DNA from: Cryptomeria japonica
Taxonomy: Eukaryota; Streptophyta; Pinopsida; Cupressales; Cupressaceae
Assembly: GCF_030272615.1 (NCBI RefSeq)
Contig: NC_081407.1
Coordinates: 266,363,574-266,427,573, forward strand
DNA: 64,000 bases
Direction: 5' to 3'
This document shows, in pieces, positions 1 to 10,876 of the stretch. Position numbers and translations under genes: made by a program. The notes beneath the pieces are model-generated. The model saw only the letters and a list, made by a program, of their open reading frames with translations, was not told the origin of the DNA and searched no databases. How positions within the stretch are numbered: the first letter of the stretch is position 1; each line of letters starts with the position of its first letter.

Positions 1-935
1 GGAGGATCTCAACCATCCATCATTCTCTTTGTCCTTATCATCATGGCTCTATAAATAGCTAATGCTAATTGAAGAATCTTGTTGAAATCAAACTAGATAG
101 AAGCTCTACCAAAAATCCATCCACAATCACCACTCTTTGGAGATGAAGAGGTAGAGCGTTGTTGAACATATTATGATGCACTCTAATGTCTATGATCTTC
201 CCTACCAATTAAGGAAGAAGATTGTGATCAAGACAATTTGAGGCTTTTGCATATTTGTTTGTTTTCTAATCAATGTTTGTCCATTGTTGTTAATTTTTTC
301 CTTCAAGATATGCAAATTAATTTGTTAGATATATACGAGTTTTGATGGCCATAAAGTATTTGGTCAAAAATTAGTATTCAAATTTTATTAAAATTCAATT
401 ACTTTAGTCTTAACATATCCTTACCTACCACTTATAAATAATGGAAAGTGGAGTAAAAATCGAGTATGTGAGGATATATTGGTGTATAGGCAAATTTGTG
501 GGAGATAGATTCAATGGTTGCTAAAATACATTTGGTGATGATTATACACAAATAAACTATAAATGTAGGAGTTTGTTAGTGAACTCTCCTTTGACCTATT
601 AAGTCAATTTGTGGAAGACCTGAAGGCAAGATTATATTGAAGTATGTAAAAGAAATTATATATTAATGTTAATGTTATTAGTAATATAAGGTATGACAAG
701 ATCTTCATGAGAATTGAGCTAATTCAAAAATGATCATAATGGATTTTATAATTCCTTCCCACATTCTTCCTAATCTTAATATTTGATTTTCTTATTAGAA
801 AATTTAATATGATTATTTGTTACCATTTGTTCCATTACTAAATCCAATTTTTTCTTTAGATTTAAAATAGATTATCGATATGAAAAAAATTAAATAATAT
901 GTAATCTATTTATATCATTAATGCTATGTCATTAT
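1..935 (+). repeat. Dispersed repeat, left copy (pair with 61,843-62,775)
   Basis: This stretch aligns by eye along its whole length, in the same orientation, with 61,843-62,775. Shared blocks include the reading around TATAAATA, the segment about cattaagtatttggtcaa-like text, and the closing CATTA.TG.TATGT. Similarity stops near 935, while the left end runs off the window. It has no ORF of note and no recognised domain. It could be part of a long non-coding element or an old segmental copy. Confidence 0.7.
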
Positions 936-2354
936 AGAATAAGTGCACCAAAATGGTGAACAAAAAAATGACCACATACTCAAAAAAAAAATCCAAAAAT
1001 ACATACATAACCCGATCAAGATATGTAACGTCCCCTTTCAAAATATCTTGGAATATTAGAACAATCACCTTGAACTCTTTGTTCTTGCTATGAATTGCAT
1101 TGTGTGATACCACTTAAAACTTATATAATGAAAAGAATATAAACATTGATAATGTTATTACAAGAATAATGACTAATATCAATAACACTGCTATCTTGGT
1201 TATACTATTAGATGTATGCTAAGTGGTTTGACCTTATAGATGTATATGTTGCACTTGGTGCAACACTATCTTGATAAACTTTCCCTTTCACCTATATTGA
1301 TGAAGGACAACGTTTGGATAACTAAATAATGCTATATCCATACGATCTTGGGGAGGGGGTGGAGGATTCATGCAAAGTTAGGATATTCCAATTTGCAATA
1401 ATATAGAGATAGGTGCTCTTCTTGATATATCAATGTGAATTATACAATGAAATTCTTTTACTGATAATGTGGATATTAAATGCTATGTCTGCTTTTAATC
1501 CTTCAAATCATGCAGTCGATGACACGTGTCATGTTTATATGTTGATACAATTATGTAATTTTAAAAATACTAATATCACTTATAATGATAAGTTGTTTTT
1601 TATTGGGAAATGTATGCTTACAACAATGAATGAAGATGCTATTTCTAATATGGATATATATAAATGCAATCGAAGATGTCAAAGGTAATGCTCAATTGAG
1701 CCGATCCAATAAGGACTACAAATAAGAATAAAGACAAAATCCAATGATCCTTGGGAGAATGGGATCAATCTCCATTATGTATCCTGCAAACTTGAAAGGT
1801 TACATCCTTTGGATGTGAATAGATGTTTCCCTTAATCACCTCTTCATAAACAATGATTAATGCTTTAATCACTCCTCTCCTCCATTATTTGCTAATTGCT
1901 CTAGGTGTTGCTATCCATAATTAATGATTATGTGCTCTTTTATTCAATCACGTGCAAGTCTAATTGCATCCTTCTTCAGGAGCATGTAAGTCAAATCCTC
2001 GCCTTCTTAAGGAGTATTGTTGCTACTCAATATTATTGTATTCATGAATTGTTATTTACACAATAGTCTTCTAAATCTTTAATCAGTGCCTCTTAACAAC
2101 TTCTGATATATATCTTCTTCCAATCAATGTTCAACGACTTTAGTTGTCCATGAGTAGCAATGTATCTATGTGTTATATGAAAGAATATCCTTCAATTATA
2201 TTGAGTCTTCAAAGACATGATAGCAATCTTTGAATATATAATTCCTATGATTATATTAGTTTATATTTTGCACCATGAATTACACCCGATAATTATTATA
2301 TAATAATGTATCTAATATTTCCAGTGATAGAGTTATATTGTTTTTACCAAATAA
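936..2354. other. Non-coding stretch, no gene recognised
   Basis: AT-rich sequence. An open frame at 1,413-1,688 (91 codons) shows no recognisable domain and no supporting structure. TGTAACGTCCC at 1,024 resembles the start of some plant LTRs, but I found no matching end or target duplication. Confidence 0.5.
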
Positions 2355-2691
2355 TGTAAAATTTTGTAGCTGTAGCTGCACAACACATGATAGATCTAGT
2401 TAGGAAAATAAAAGCAAAACTTGCGAATCCAATGCAAAGAAGATAAAACAGAACAATTAAGAAAAGAAATTATATTAATTCACTGTACATTTACAGTCTA
2501 TGGAATGCACGATTTATATAAAATGAATCACCGCACAAAATATGAAATTAGTGGCGAAGAGGTTTAGTTAGACTTATTGATCTGCAACAGTTTGCATGCA
2601 AGTGATCCATCATTCACAGAGAGAGGATCATACAAAACTACATGCAAAAATAATGCTAACAGCAATGTAAGTAGAGTTGCATGCGCTAACA
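2355..2691 (-). repeat. 3' LTR of the gag-only copia element
   Basis: 337 bp, TG...CA termini on the plus strand. It aligns with 5,759-6,091, has the target duplication AATAA outside, and lies next to the polypurine tract. Confidence 0.88.
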
Positions 2692-2702
2692 CCCCCCCTT
2701 AA
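2692..2702 (-). other. Polypurine tract
   Basis: On the minus strand this reads TTAAGGGGGGG and directly abuts the TG of the 3' LTR, the position expected for plus-strand priming. It fixes the orientation of the element. Confidence 0.8.
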
Positions 2703-3263
2703 GTCTAACTAAGGAGATAGAAAAGAGCTAAGACGAGAGGAAAGAGGAAAAACCCAGTGGGAACAAAACCCTCCCTCAAAATTATAGAGATGCAATTATA
2801 TGAAGTGCAAAAGAACATTCTTTGAGATACAGGAAAAGTGTGGACAACTGTCGAATGATGATTGTCATAGTGTTGAATGAAGAACCTCCTCAAAAGCCAA
2901 GATAATGATCAAGATCAAGAATCTGCATGAGTGCCCCTGATGACACTACTTGAACAATAATCAGATGGCAAACAAAGGCAAAACCTCTGACATTCGAAGA
3001 TGCAGGTGGCACATGAATCTGCACGAGTGACCACGACACTACTCAACCATGCAAGAAGAAGCTGCTAGTTGAAAATACAAGTGCCAATAATGAACTGATC
3101 AAACTTGGAAACAAAACTAAAGAAGCATTAGCACTAACAGTAGAAAAAACTCCCTCATAATATGAAAAAGGAGAAGCATGACAAGTCCACTACAATGATG
3201 TGTCAAAAAGGAGAAGGAGAAGATGAAGGCAAGGCCTGTGCAGAAAGAGCATGACCTTGACTA

Positions 3264-5685
3264 TTACCTATCTGTGATGAAGAAGGCTTCCTCTAAAACC
3301 TCTAGTCTCTTCCAACACCTATTGATTGCATGTCCCACCTTGCCACAAAAACTGCAAGGTTCACTAGACTTCTTCTTTGTCTTGGATTGAGTCTTGGATT
3401 GTGAATTGTTCTTCTCACTTGTATGCACAACAAGTGCATGAGCTTCAGAATCTTTTAAAGTACCCATCTTTATGAGCTTATCATGCTCATGTATAAGACA
3501 CTCAATGAAATCGTCGAGAGTGGGCATCTTCCAACTTGCTCATGTTGTAAGCCTAACTATGTGAAAAGAAGAGACAAATATAGCATAATTTGGACCCAAT
3601 TTTGACAAAATAGCAAGAATTATTATTTTTTCTTCCTTGGATTTGTCAATTCCACATTCTTTTAGCCGGAGTAATAAGGCCTTGAGCCTTGTGAAAAAGT
3701 CTTTAATGTTTTCAAAAATTCTCAGATCTAATGAGCTAAGCTCATTTTCTAGAATGTGACCTTGCATCTCATCTTGCTTCCCAAAAAGAGTCTCCAGCTT
3801 AGTCCAAACATCATTTGGTTTTTTACATTCTTCAACATGAAACAATAATTTTGGAGACATGGATAAGCATAATAGACTGTAGGCCTTATCAATCCTATTT
3901 GGTGCAGGAGCACCTAGGACTTAGGCTCATAGTCCTTCTACAATTTTGGCTTGTATTGACCTTAGCCAAGTCAGGTTTCTAATAAGGACTCCAGGAGGGT
4001 CCAAGGTGTGTGTGTAATGTTTGATTTGAGTCAAGTGTAGGCCTAGTTGAGTTAGTTTCTTTCTAGGTTTGCATTTTGTGAATAGGTGGTAGTTTGAGTA
4101 GGTAAATGACCTTTTTTTATGGTCAAAAGAAGCATAACCTTGTAAGAGAATTAGAGAGGTTTAGATTAGTCTTAGGAATATTTAAAAAGTCGTAAGTAAT
4201 GACTTATAATAGTTTGCTTAAGTTGAAGAGACAAAATGTGGAAAGTTGTAAAAGTTGTCATGACAACTTTGGTCCTAAAAGAGCTTAGCGGTGGAGTTAG
4301 GGTTAGCATTTTGACTTAAGATGCCTCCACACATGGGGAAGACTATTTAAACCTCCTCTTGTGCGGTTACCAAGGTTAGAAGCAATAAATTTTGTGGATG
4401 ACAATCTAAAACCTCTCCTTTTTAGACTGTTATCATTGTTTTTGTCTTATTTTATGTGAACACAAATGGATTGAATCCATTGATCCAGTTTTGGATAGTA
4501 GTTCTTTGGTGTATTCCAGTACTATTTGGTTCATTTCATGCTCTGTAGATAGTGTGTGTTAGTACATTTATTGTTTTGTTTTCAATCAGCCAGTTTTGTC
4601 TTGTAAATAGCAAATTCATGTAAAATGGTTGCCCCATAAAATCCCTCCATGCTACCACCACGGCCTATTGGGACATGGAAGACAACCCTATGTACAATGT
4701 AAATATGCAGGGAGGAGTTCTGGAAGTGGAGTTCATCATGGTTACCACCTTGTTCTAGGCGAGTCCAGGATCAACTCGACTATAGAAAACAGGGTGTAAA
4801 TTGAAAGCATACTGCAGGGGTGAATACAAAACCTTAACTAAATCATTTGGGATGATTCATGAGGTCCATACAGAGTTGAAACTGCAAGGAGAAACCTTGA
4901 CAAGTCATTTAGATACCCATTTCACAAAGTTGAACAGTCACTGTCGGTTAAAGGCCTAAAAACCCTAGCAAACCCTCATTTTTGGGTTAGGGCACTGTAC
5001 GACAAGATGGAAGACTAAAACCAACAAAATATCTTAGGGATGGGTGAATGATTGAATAAAAATAAACTTTGTTGCAGGGTCTTTTGGACCGATTCCCTCA
5101 AAACCCTTGAAAACCAGATTTAGGAGGCTTAATTGGGGCTCATCCTTGTAGCCCTATTTCTAGGCAAATTTATGAAATCGGTAAGGAGGATAGAGATTGA
5201 AAAACCTCAAATGGACCAAATTGAATTTATCCCATGGTAAATGCCACCTCCACACCTCTGCAATGACTCACAACAGCATGGGGGTGAAAAGTGAGAAATT
5301 GATAAGTTGATGTCAATATTGCAAGATTGAGCATATGGGAAGCACATTGAAATGGTAGGGTTCTTAGTCAAACACTTGTTGCAAACACCTTGAGATTGGC
5401 AAAGAGCATGGATTGGGAAGGACTTGGATGTCTTGGAGCATAGCTAGACCTGGCGAGGTTGGTGGAACTGAGCAACACCAACTAGGTGAAGTGTGAGCAA
5501 GCTAGGTAAACCCCATCACTATTGAAATATTTAGATTTTTCAACTTCAGAATTAGGTTCAACCTCAGTTGCCATAACTATTTGATACAAGCCTCTATTTT
5601 TGATTTGAAGCTGAATTTTTGGCTTCCATTCGAAATAGTTGTATGGTGTGAGAAGAGCAAAGGCTGTAAATTCCATTCTTTGCAA
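3264..5685 (-). pseudogene. gag: Copia-type gag pseudogene, split by a solo LTR
   Basis: Capsid/nucleocapsid polyprotein remnant of a copia-type element. The N-terminal part (5,685-5,524) starts MQRMEF and reads through LTPYNYFEWK, typical of the start of plant copia Gag. The frame breaks at the solo LTR (3,900-5,518) and resumes at 3,899 with the UBN2-type capsid region (motif AYSLLCLSMSPKLLFHVEE, then VWTKLETLFGK). An in-frame TGA at 3,540-3,542 is followed in the same frame by MPTLDDF and a zinc knuckle CSFCGKVGHAINRC (C-x2-C-x4-H-x4-C). The frame ends at 3,264 with no pol downstream. Lesions are the LTR insertion and the TGA. The reading frame is continuous across the inserted LTR once one copy of CTATT is counted, which supports the nested order. 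Confidence 0.85.
3900..5518 (+). mobile_element. Solo LTR (1,619 bp) nested in the copia gag
   Basis: Starts TGGTGCAGG and ends CCCCATCA. It is flanked by identical 5-bp duplications CTATT (3,895-3,899 and 5,519-5,523), and it interrupts a gag frame that is continuous without it. There is no second direct repeat, coding region or primer site inside, so a solo LTR is the simplest reading. A TATA-like CTATTTAAAC at 4,343 and an AATAAA at 4,384 suggest plus orientation. The near-palindromic ends (TGGTG/CATCA) resemble Gypsy-type LTRs, but the superfamily is not proven. Confidence 0.78.
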
Positions 5686-5746
5686 TAGATCTAATCTTCA
5701 ATACCTACAAAAATAAATATTTATGTTTCTCCTTCACAGCTACTAG

Positions 5747-5758
5747 TCTCTAATACCA
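5747..5758 (-). other. Primer-binding site of the gag-only copia element
   Basis: The minus strand reads TGGTATTAGAGA immediately after the 5' LTR. The canonical plant copia site complementary to initiator-Met tRNA begins TGGTATCAGAGC, so it matches with two differences. Confidence 0.8.
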
Positions 5759-6091
5759 TGTAAAATTTTGCAGCTATAGTTGCACAATACAGGATAGATC
5801 TAGCTAGGAAAATAAAAGAAAAACTTGCAGATCCAATGCACAAAAGATAAAACAAAGCAACTAAGAAAATAAATTATATTAATTAATTGTACATTTACAA
5901 TCTATGGAATGCACGATTTATATAAAACGAATCATCACTCAAAATATGAAATTAGCAGTGAAAGAGGCTTAGTTAGACTTATTGATCTGCACTAGTTTAC
6001 ATTCAAGCGATCCATCATTCATTGAGAGAGGATAATACAAAAGTACATGCAAAAATAATGCTAATTGTAAGTGGAGTTGCATGCGCTAACA
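5759..6091 (-). repeat. 5' LTR of the gag-only copia element
   Basis: 333 bp, TG...CA, partner of 2,355-2,691. AATAA follows directly at 6,092-6,096. Confidence 0.88.
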
Positions 6092-6385
6092 AATAATAAT
6101 CGCCTTAGCTATCAAAGTTCGGATCAATAAATATCATTGTGGTGACTTCAAATGTTATATTTCAATACTCATATGATCACACATATAGAACACCTTCCAT
6201 AATTGGTATTGGTTTATCATTTCTCCATCTTTTATGACTGAGGTAATTTTATTTGATGCCACTACCATAGTCTTGTGTTTCATAAACCTTTTCTTCATTT
6301 TCTCAAACTGCTAGCTTTCACAGCAAGCCAATGTAATATTGTCAGGGTCTAGCAAGGATATCACGGGTTATTTGAAAAATCAAAT

Positions 6386-6639
6386 AACTCAATTGGGTTA
6401 CAGTTAGGAAAATCCAAACCATAATATAATCATGTTATTAAAAAAAATCGATTTTATATTTTAAAATCTGATCGAGTTATTTAAGTTTCAAAAACTCAAT
6501 TAGGTTATTTAAGTTTCAAAAAAATCGATCGGGTTATTTTGATTTTTTTTTTAAAAGTCGACTGGGTCATTTTAAGCCAAGACATCTAAAAACAACACAT
6601 AAACCCTAAACTATAGTGCACAAACTCGATCGTGATTTT
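6386..6639. repeat. Subterminal 14-bp palindrome cluster of DNA element copy 1
   Basis: At least six 14-bp near-palindromes of the type AACTCGATCGGGTT occur at 6,386, 6,467, 6,493, 6,522, 6,556 and 6,626. They lie directly upstream of the companion-gene copy, the same relative position as the GCGTACGC cluster in the larger element. The outer terminus of copy 1 was not found; a search for a GGGTA-type repeat between 6,100 and 6,380 gave nothing convincing. Confidence 0.6.
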
Positions 6640-8189
6640 TCTTCTATCAGACAAATCAAGATGCTAATCATGATTCGTTTATACACTTTTATTGTTTTTA
6701 ATTTGAAATTTTGTTGTAGTTTTTTTAGATTTTGATTTATTTTATTTTATTTTCTAAATTTGATATCAGATACTCAACAAAACAATCCCCTTCAACAAAA
6801 TATGCTTAGTAATCCTCCCAATCCTCTAATAAACCCTTCCCAAACCACATAGGAGGATTTACTAGGTCATCTGGTACGAAATAGAGTTACCATTTATAAT
6901 ATACTATCTAGACTAAAGGCATTAGAACACCAACACCATGCAAACCTTGCCACAACCCTAGAAATAATGGTGGAAAGTGTTGACACTTTTTCTAAACAAG
7001 TGACTCAATTGGATGCATATAGAGATTCATGTTGCAACTTTTATTCACAGGGTCTCTCATATGATGCTAAAAAATAAAGAAATAAGCAAAGCACAAATAT
7101 GTGCTCTTTTCACTAATCCCCAAACTGAAAAGGCCCTTCCTCTTAATTTAAAGAGGTTTCTTATACATTGGTGCAATCATGTCGCGACAAAACAAATTTT
7201 TTGAGATAGGTAGTGGATGGTCTTTGACCAACGTCCTTGCAATAATCTTGATGCGCCTTTATATTTTTTTGAAAAAAACTATACAACAAGTTCATCCTTA
7301 ATGAGATATCTAATTATTTTGATAAGAGGGAGTTCTAGGGTAGAGGAAGAGGCTCTACCTAGGATAGACCAAGGTCTCGATGGGTACAGAACCCTGAAAA
7401 TTGGGTTCCACTAGCTATAAAACCCTTTATGCATGTGATAGTCCTTGTAGCCTTGAAGGAGTCTATAGAGATGGAGACTCTTCAAGAAGTTTCCACACTG
7501 ATTGACACCATCATTTAGCATGGGACACAATTATCTTCAACCTTTTGGCCCAAATAATGGTGTTGCACCTAGACCATTTACTTCTAATGTGCCTAGCAGT
7601 CACCAATGCATCACCTGGTATAGTGTGTGCTATGGGGTACATAGCATTGCACATGTAGATGGTTCAAGCTCCCATGAGTGCACTTGTTGTGGAGCTAGTT
7701 GTTAGGTTGGTGGACTAAATGACATGACGCTCATAGATGACCTAATGGAATATGTCTTTGCTACTCAGGTATGGTGATTTGAATATATAATGATTTATTT
7801 ATTAAATACTTAAAAAAATTTTCAAATGTAGATATATTTTTAATTATAGGTTGAATTAAACTAATGCAAATATTATGCATTTCAGGGTGTAGCAACAAAT
7901 TTTGGTAGATCATCAACCATTCCTGCCACAACTCATGCACATGTATCTTCATCAGAGGTAAACACATTCATCCTCCATGTCAAAATAGAATAAGACCTTG
8001 AATTCAAATTAATGTTTTATAATTATATTAACTTTCTAATGTATATTTGTGTGGGTTTTGACAGGTGATGGCTATGGACTAGATTTCACAAGTTCATGAT
8101 GCCACCATTACGACCATTTCAGATGGCCTAAAAAGTTATATGATATTCATCTTTGTACACATCTTATTTATAGTTTGTGTTGAATATGC
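6640..8189 (+). pseudogene. Companion gene, copy 1 (degenerate, interrupted by the 22.8-kb element)
   Basis: A diverged paralogue of the plus-strand gene at 8,564-16,959, recognisable exon by exon. Exon 2 runs 6,770-7,768 (acceptor CAG at 6,767, donor CAG/GTATGG). Exon 3 runs 7,886-7,957 and exon 4 from 8,065 to about 8,140, with splice sites where copy 2 has them. Shared peptide blocks include the region read as GLSYDAKK, then ICALFTNPQT, LPLNLKRF and the Cys-rich CTCCGASC. Several stops and frameshifts (for example TAG near 6,852 and TAA near 7,075) make it non-functional. In intron 4 the sequence is broken at ATGC (8,186-8,189) by the large element and appears to resume at 30,970. Protein function is unknown. 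Confidence 0.7.
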
Positions 8190-8227
8190 GGGTATGTGCA
8201 CAAAGATGGTGTTCAGAAAAGTGGATA
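8190..8227 (+). repeat. Left terminal inverted repeat
   Basis: Starts GGGTATGTGCACAAAGATGG. Matches the reverse complement of 30,928-30,965 at 31 of 38 positions, including an uninterrupted 13-bp block CACAAAGATGGTG. Confidence 0.78.
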
Positions 8228-8256
8228 CCACCCAAAAAAAACATGGAAAAACAAGC

Positions 8257-8432
8257 AGCGCGTACGCGGTTCTAAAATTTGAAATGACCGCATACGCGCT
8301 TAGGTTTGTTGTTCCCGAGCCTAGAGAAGGTAGCACATATGCGGTGCTTTAAGAGAAAGTAGCGTGTATGCGCTACCTCTAGGAAAATGAGCGCGTACGG
8401 GCTAATGATCCCAAAAGAACCACGTACGCAGT
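8257..8432. repeat. Left subterminal 14-bp palindrome cluster
   Basis: Six copies of a palindrome close to AGCGCGTACGCGCT start at 8,257, 8,287, 8,332, 8,361, 8,390 and 8,419. Spacings are 30, 45, 29, 29 and 29 bp, close to multiples of 15. The cluster lies 67 bp inside the terminal repeat and about 130 bp before the companion-gene start. Likely role, by inference: binding sites for an element-encoded protein. Confidence 0.78.
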
Positions 8433-10876
8433 GCCTGCCAAAAAAAGTTTTTTTAAAAAAAATTGGGTCTTATTTTCCCATGAATAGCATGTTTTTAGTT
8501 TGTTTTTTCTTCATTTTCTCTCCTAAACCACGAACGGGGTGCTAGATTTCTCCTCCAGACACTATGGATCAAGGTTAGTTTTTGTTTATTTTTGTTTTTC
8601 TTTCCCGTTTGTTCAATTTGTTTTACATTTTGAATTTAATTTCATTAATTTTGATTAGGTTTTTCATTTTTTGTTTCAAAAACCAGATTCTTCTAATCCA
8701 CAACAAGAACAACCAAATGCATCTCCTGAAAACCTACAAGATACACCCCCAATTCCTTCTTTTGACTGCACACCTGAAACACAGGAGCAATTAATTAATC
8801 AGTTAGGACAAAATACGTCTAAAATCAATAGACTAATTGTTAAATTGAAAACATCCAAACTTGAGCATCATCAATCCCTCGCCACTAGCCTAAAAACATT
8901 AGCTAGTGGTGCCATAGTTGTTTCCACACAAACTACCAAATGGGGAAGCTTTAGGGATAGGTGTCATCAATTCTATGTCGATGGGCTATCATACGAAGGA
9001 GTAAAAAACAAAAATATTAGTAAACAAGAAATATGTGCCCTTTTCATTGATCCTAAAACTAGTCAGTCATTACCTCTTAATGCAAAGAGGTTTCCCATAC
9101 ATTAGTGTACCAATGTGCAGATGAAAAATCTTTTTTGGCAGAGGTGGTGGATGGTCTTTGATGATCCACCTTGTAATAATTATGAGGTGCCATTATATTT
9201 TTTGAGAAAAGTATATTGAGTTTGTGCTAAATGTGCACCCAAACTATTTTGACAGGAGAGAGTTCCATGGTAGAGGTGGTGGCTCTACCCAAGATAGACC
9301 TGGAGCCCGTAGGCGATTACCCACGGGGAGTCGTCGCCCCCCAACACGCAAACCTAAGGTGCATCAGGTTGTCCCAGTAGAGCTAAAAAAGTCGATGGAG
9401 CTACAGACTCTTCAGGCGGCCACAATGTTGACTGGTGCCATCATCCAGCATGGGACATCGTTAGCACACCCTATTATATTGGATGATGATCCATTAGTTG
9501 CTCCAGGTGGCGATATAGAGCCCATCTAGCATATGTGTGTCAGTTGCTCGGGGATAGATGATGCAATCGGTGCAGATGGATCCACGTCTCATTTGTGCAT
9601 GATTTGCGGGAGTAGATGTCAGGCCCGCATGACTGAGGATTTCACGCTGACAGATGAGTTGATGGACATGGTGTTTGCCCATGAGCGACAGACACACGTG
9701 TGCTGATTTGAATTCATAGCATTTTATTTATCAGTCACTTTAAATTTGTAATTACATAAATGAATTTTCATTTATACATCGATTTAAATTGAGACAAATA
9801 ATATGCATTTCAAGATGCAGCAGCGGTATCCCATACTCCTCCCCTAGTTACTACAGCTACAACTTCGATGCTTGAGGTATAAATTTTGTAACATGTTAAA
9901 ATAGAATAGTACACTTTTAATTCAAAAAATACAAGATATACTAACTATCTTTAATGCTTGGTCCAATTTTTGGTTTGTAGGTGTTGGTGGGGGACCAAAT
10001 GTCCTAGATTGATGACATCATTCTCTCAGCGATCGATTTTGGCTTACAAGGCTATACGGTATCATATTTTGTACAACCCTTTTTATGTATTGTTTTGATG
10101 AAATATGCAAGTCATTTAATTTTAGATTTTTATAATTATGTTTAATTTATTGTCTGTACTAATTTCTCATTGTAATTTTGTTTTTTTATGGTACCCCCTC
10201 CACGTCTAGGGCTCGTCCTAAGAAAAAGAATTCCTCGAAGATGCCAAAACGTTGGAAGAAGGTAATTGAACACATTTTTAGTTGTACAATTGTTTGAAAA
10301 TGTTGAAATCAAGTATTAGTTGGGGTTTGTAGATTGATTAGTGTTTTTTGTCTATTTTACATGTACATCGGCCATTGAGCTATGTGGATTTGTTGAATGC
10401 ACCTGATTCACCCGTGGATTAAGAGAGGGCAGAGGTATGTATCTCTACTTTATTTTCTTGATTTCATGATTATATGCACGCGTACATGTGAACTTGTGAT
10501 ATATTATAATCTTATAATTTTTTCATACAGGAAATATCCATACCTATTTCATCAATGGTGAACTCTCCTCCATGCACTGGAGAAGCATCTGAGGATCCAA
10601 TACACTTTTGTTTGATATGTAAAATTAATTATTTTTAACCTACAATACTTATCATTATATTAATTATATTTAATCTTTGAACATTTTTTGTATAGGTAAT
10701 AGCAACAGTTTCTCCATCGATGGTGAGCCATCCTCAGTCCATTGGAGAAGCATCTCAGGCACAGGTACGTCATTACTCTCTATAATAAAGCTTTTAAGTG
10801 TTTTTGATATATTTATGTTAATACATTGTATTAATTGTACATTTAATCTACCATAGACCCCTTCGCGGTCTATTGT

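Larger units (their letters stand above)
2355..6091 (-). mobile_element. Ty1/copia-type gag-only LTR retrotransposon (TR-GAG-like), nested insertion inside
   Basis: Two similar direct repeats bound the element: 2,355-2,691 and 5,759-6,091. Each starts TGTAAAATTTTG and ends GCTAACA, and identity is roughly 90 percent by eye. The 5 bp on each outer side are identical (AATAA at 2,350-2,354 and 6,092-6,096), so this is a complete insertion. A purine tract on the minus strand abuts the left repeat. A sequence resembling the initiator-Met primer site abuts the right repeat. Transcription is therefore minus strand, with the 5' LTR on the right. The interior encodes only a broken gag. No protease, integrase, RT or RNase H is visible, so the element depended on helpers. 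About 560 bp between gag and the 3' LTR (2,703-3,263) holds no recognisable gene. A 1,619-bp LTR is inserted in gag. Confidence 0.88.

Noticed and set aside
1024-1700. Solo LTR starting TGTAACGTCCC
   Set aside because: Only the start looks familiar; no matching end or 5-bp duplication found.
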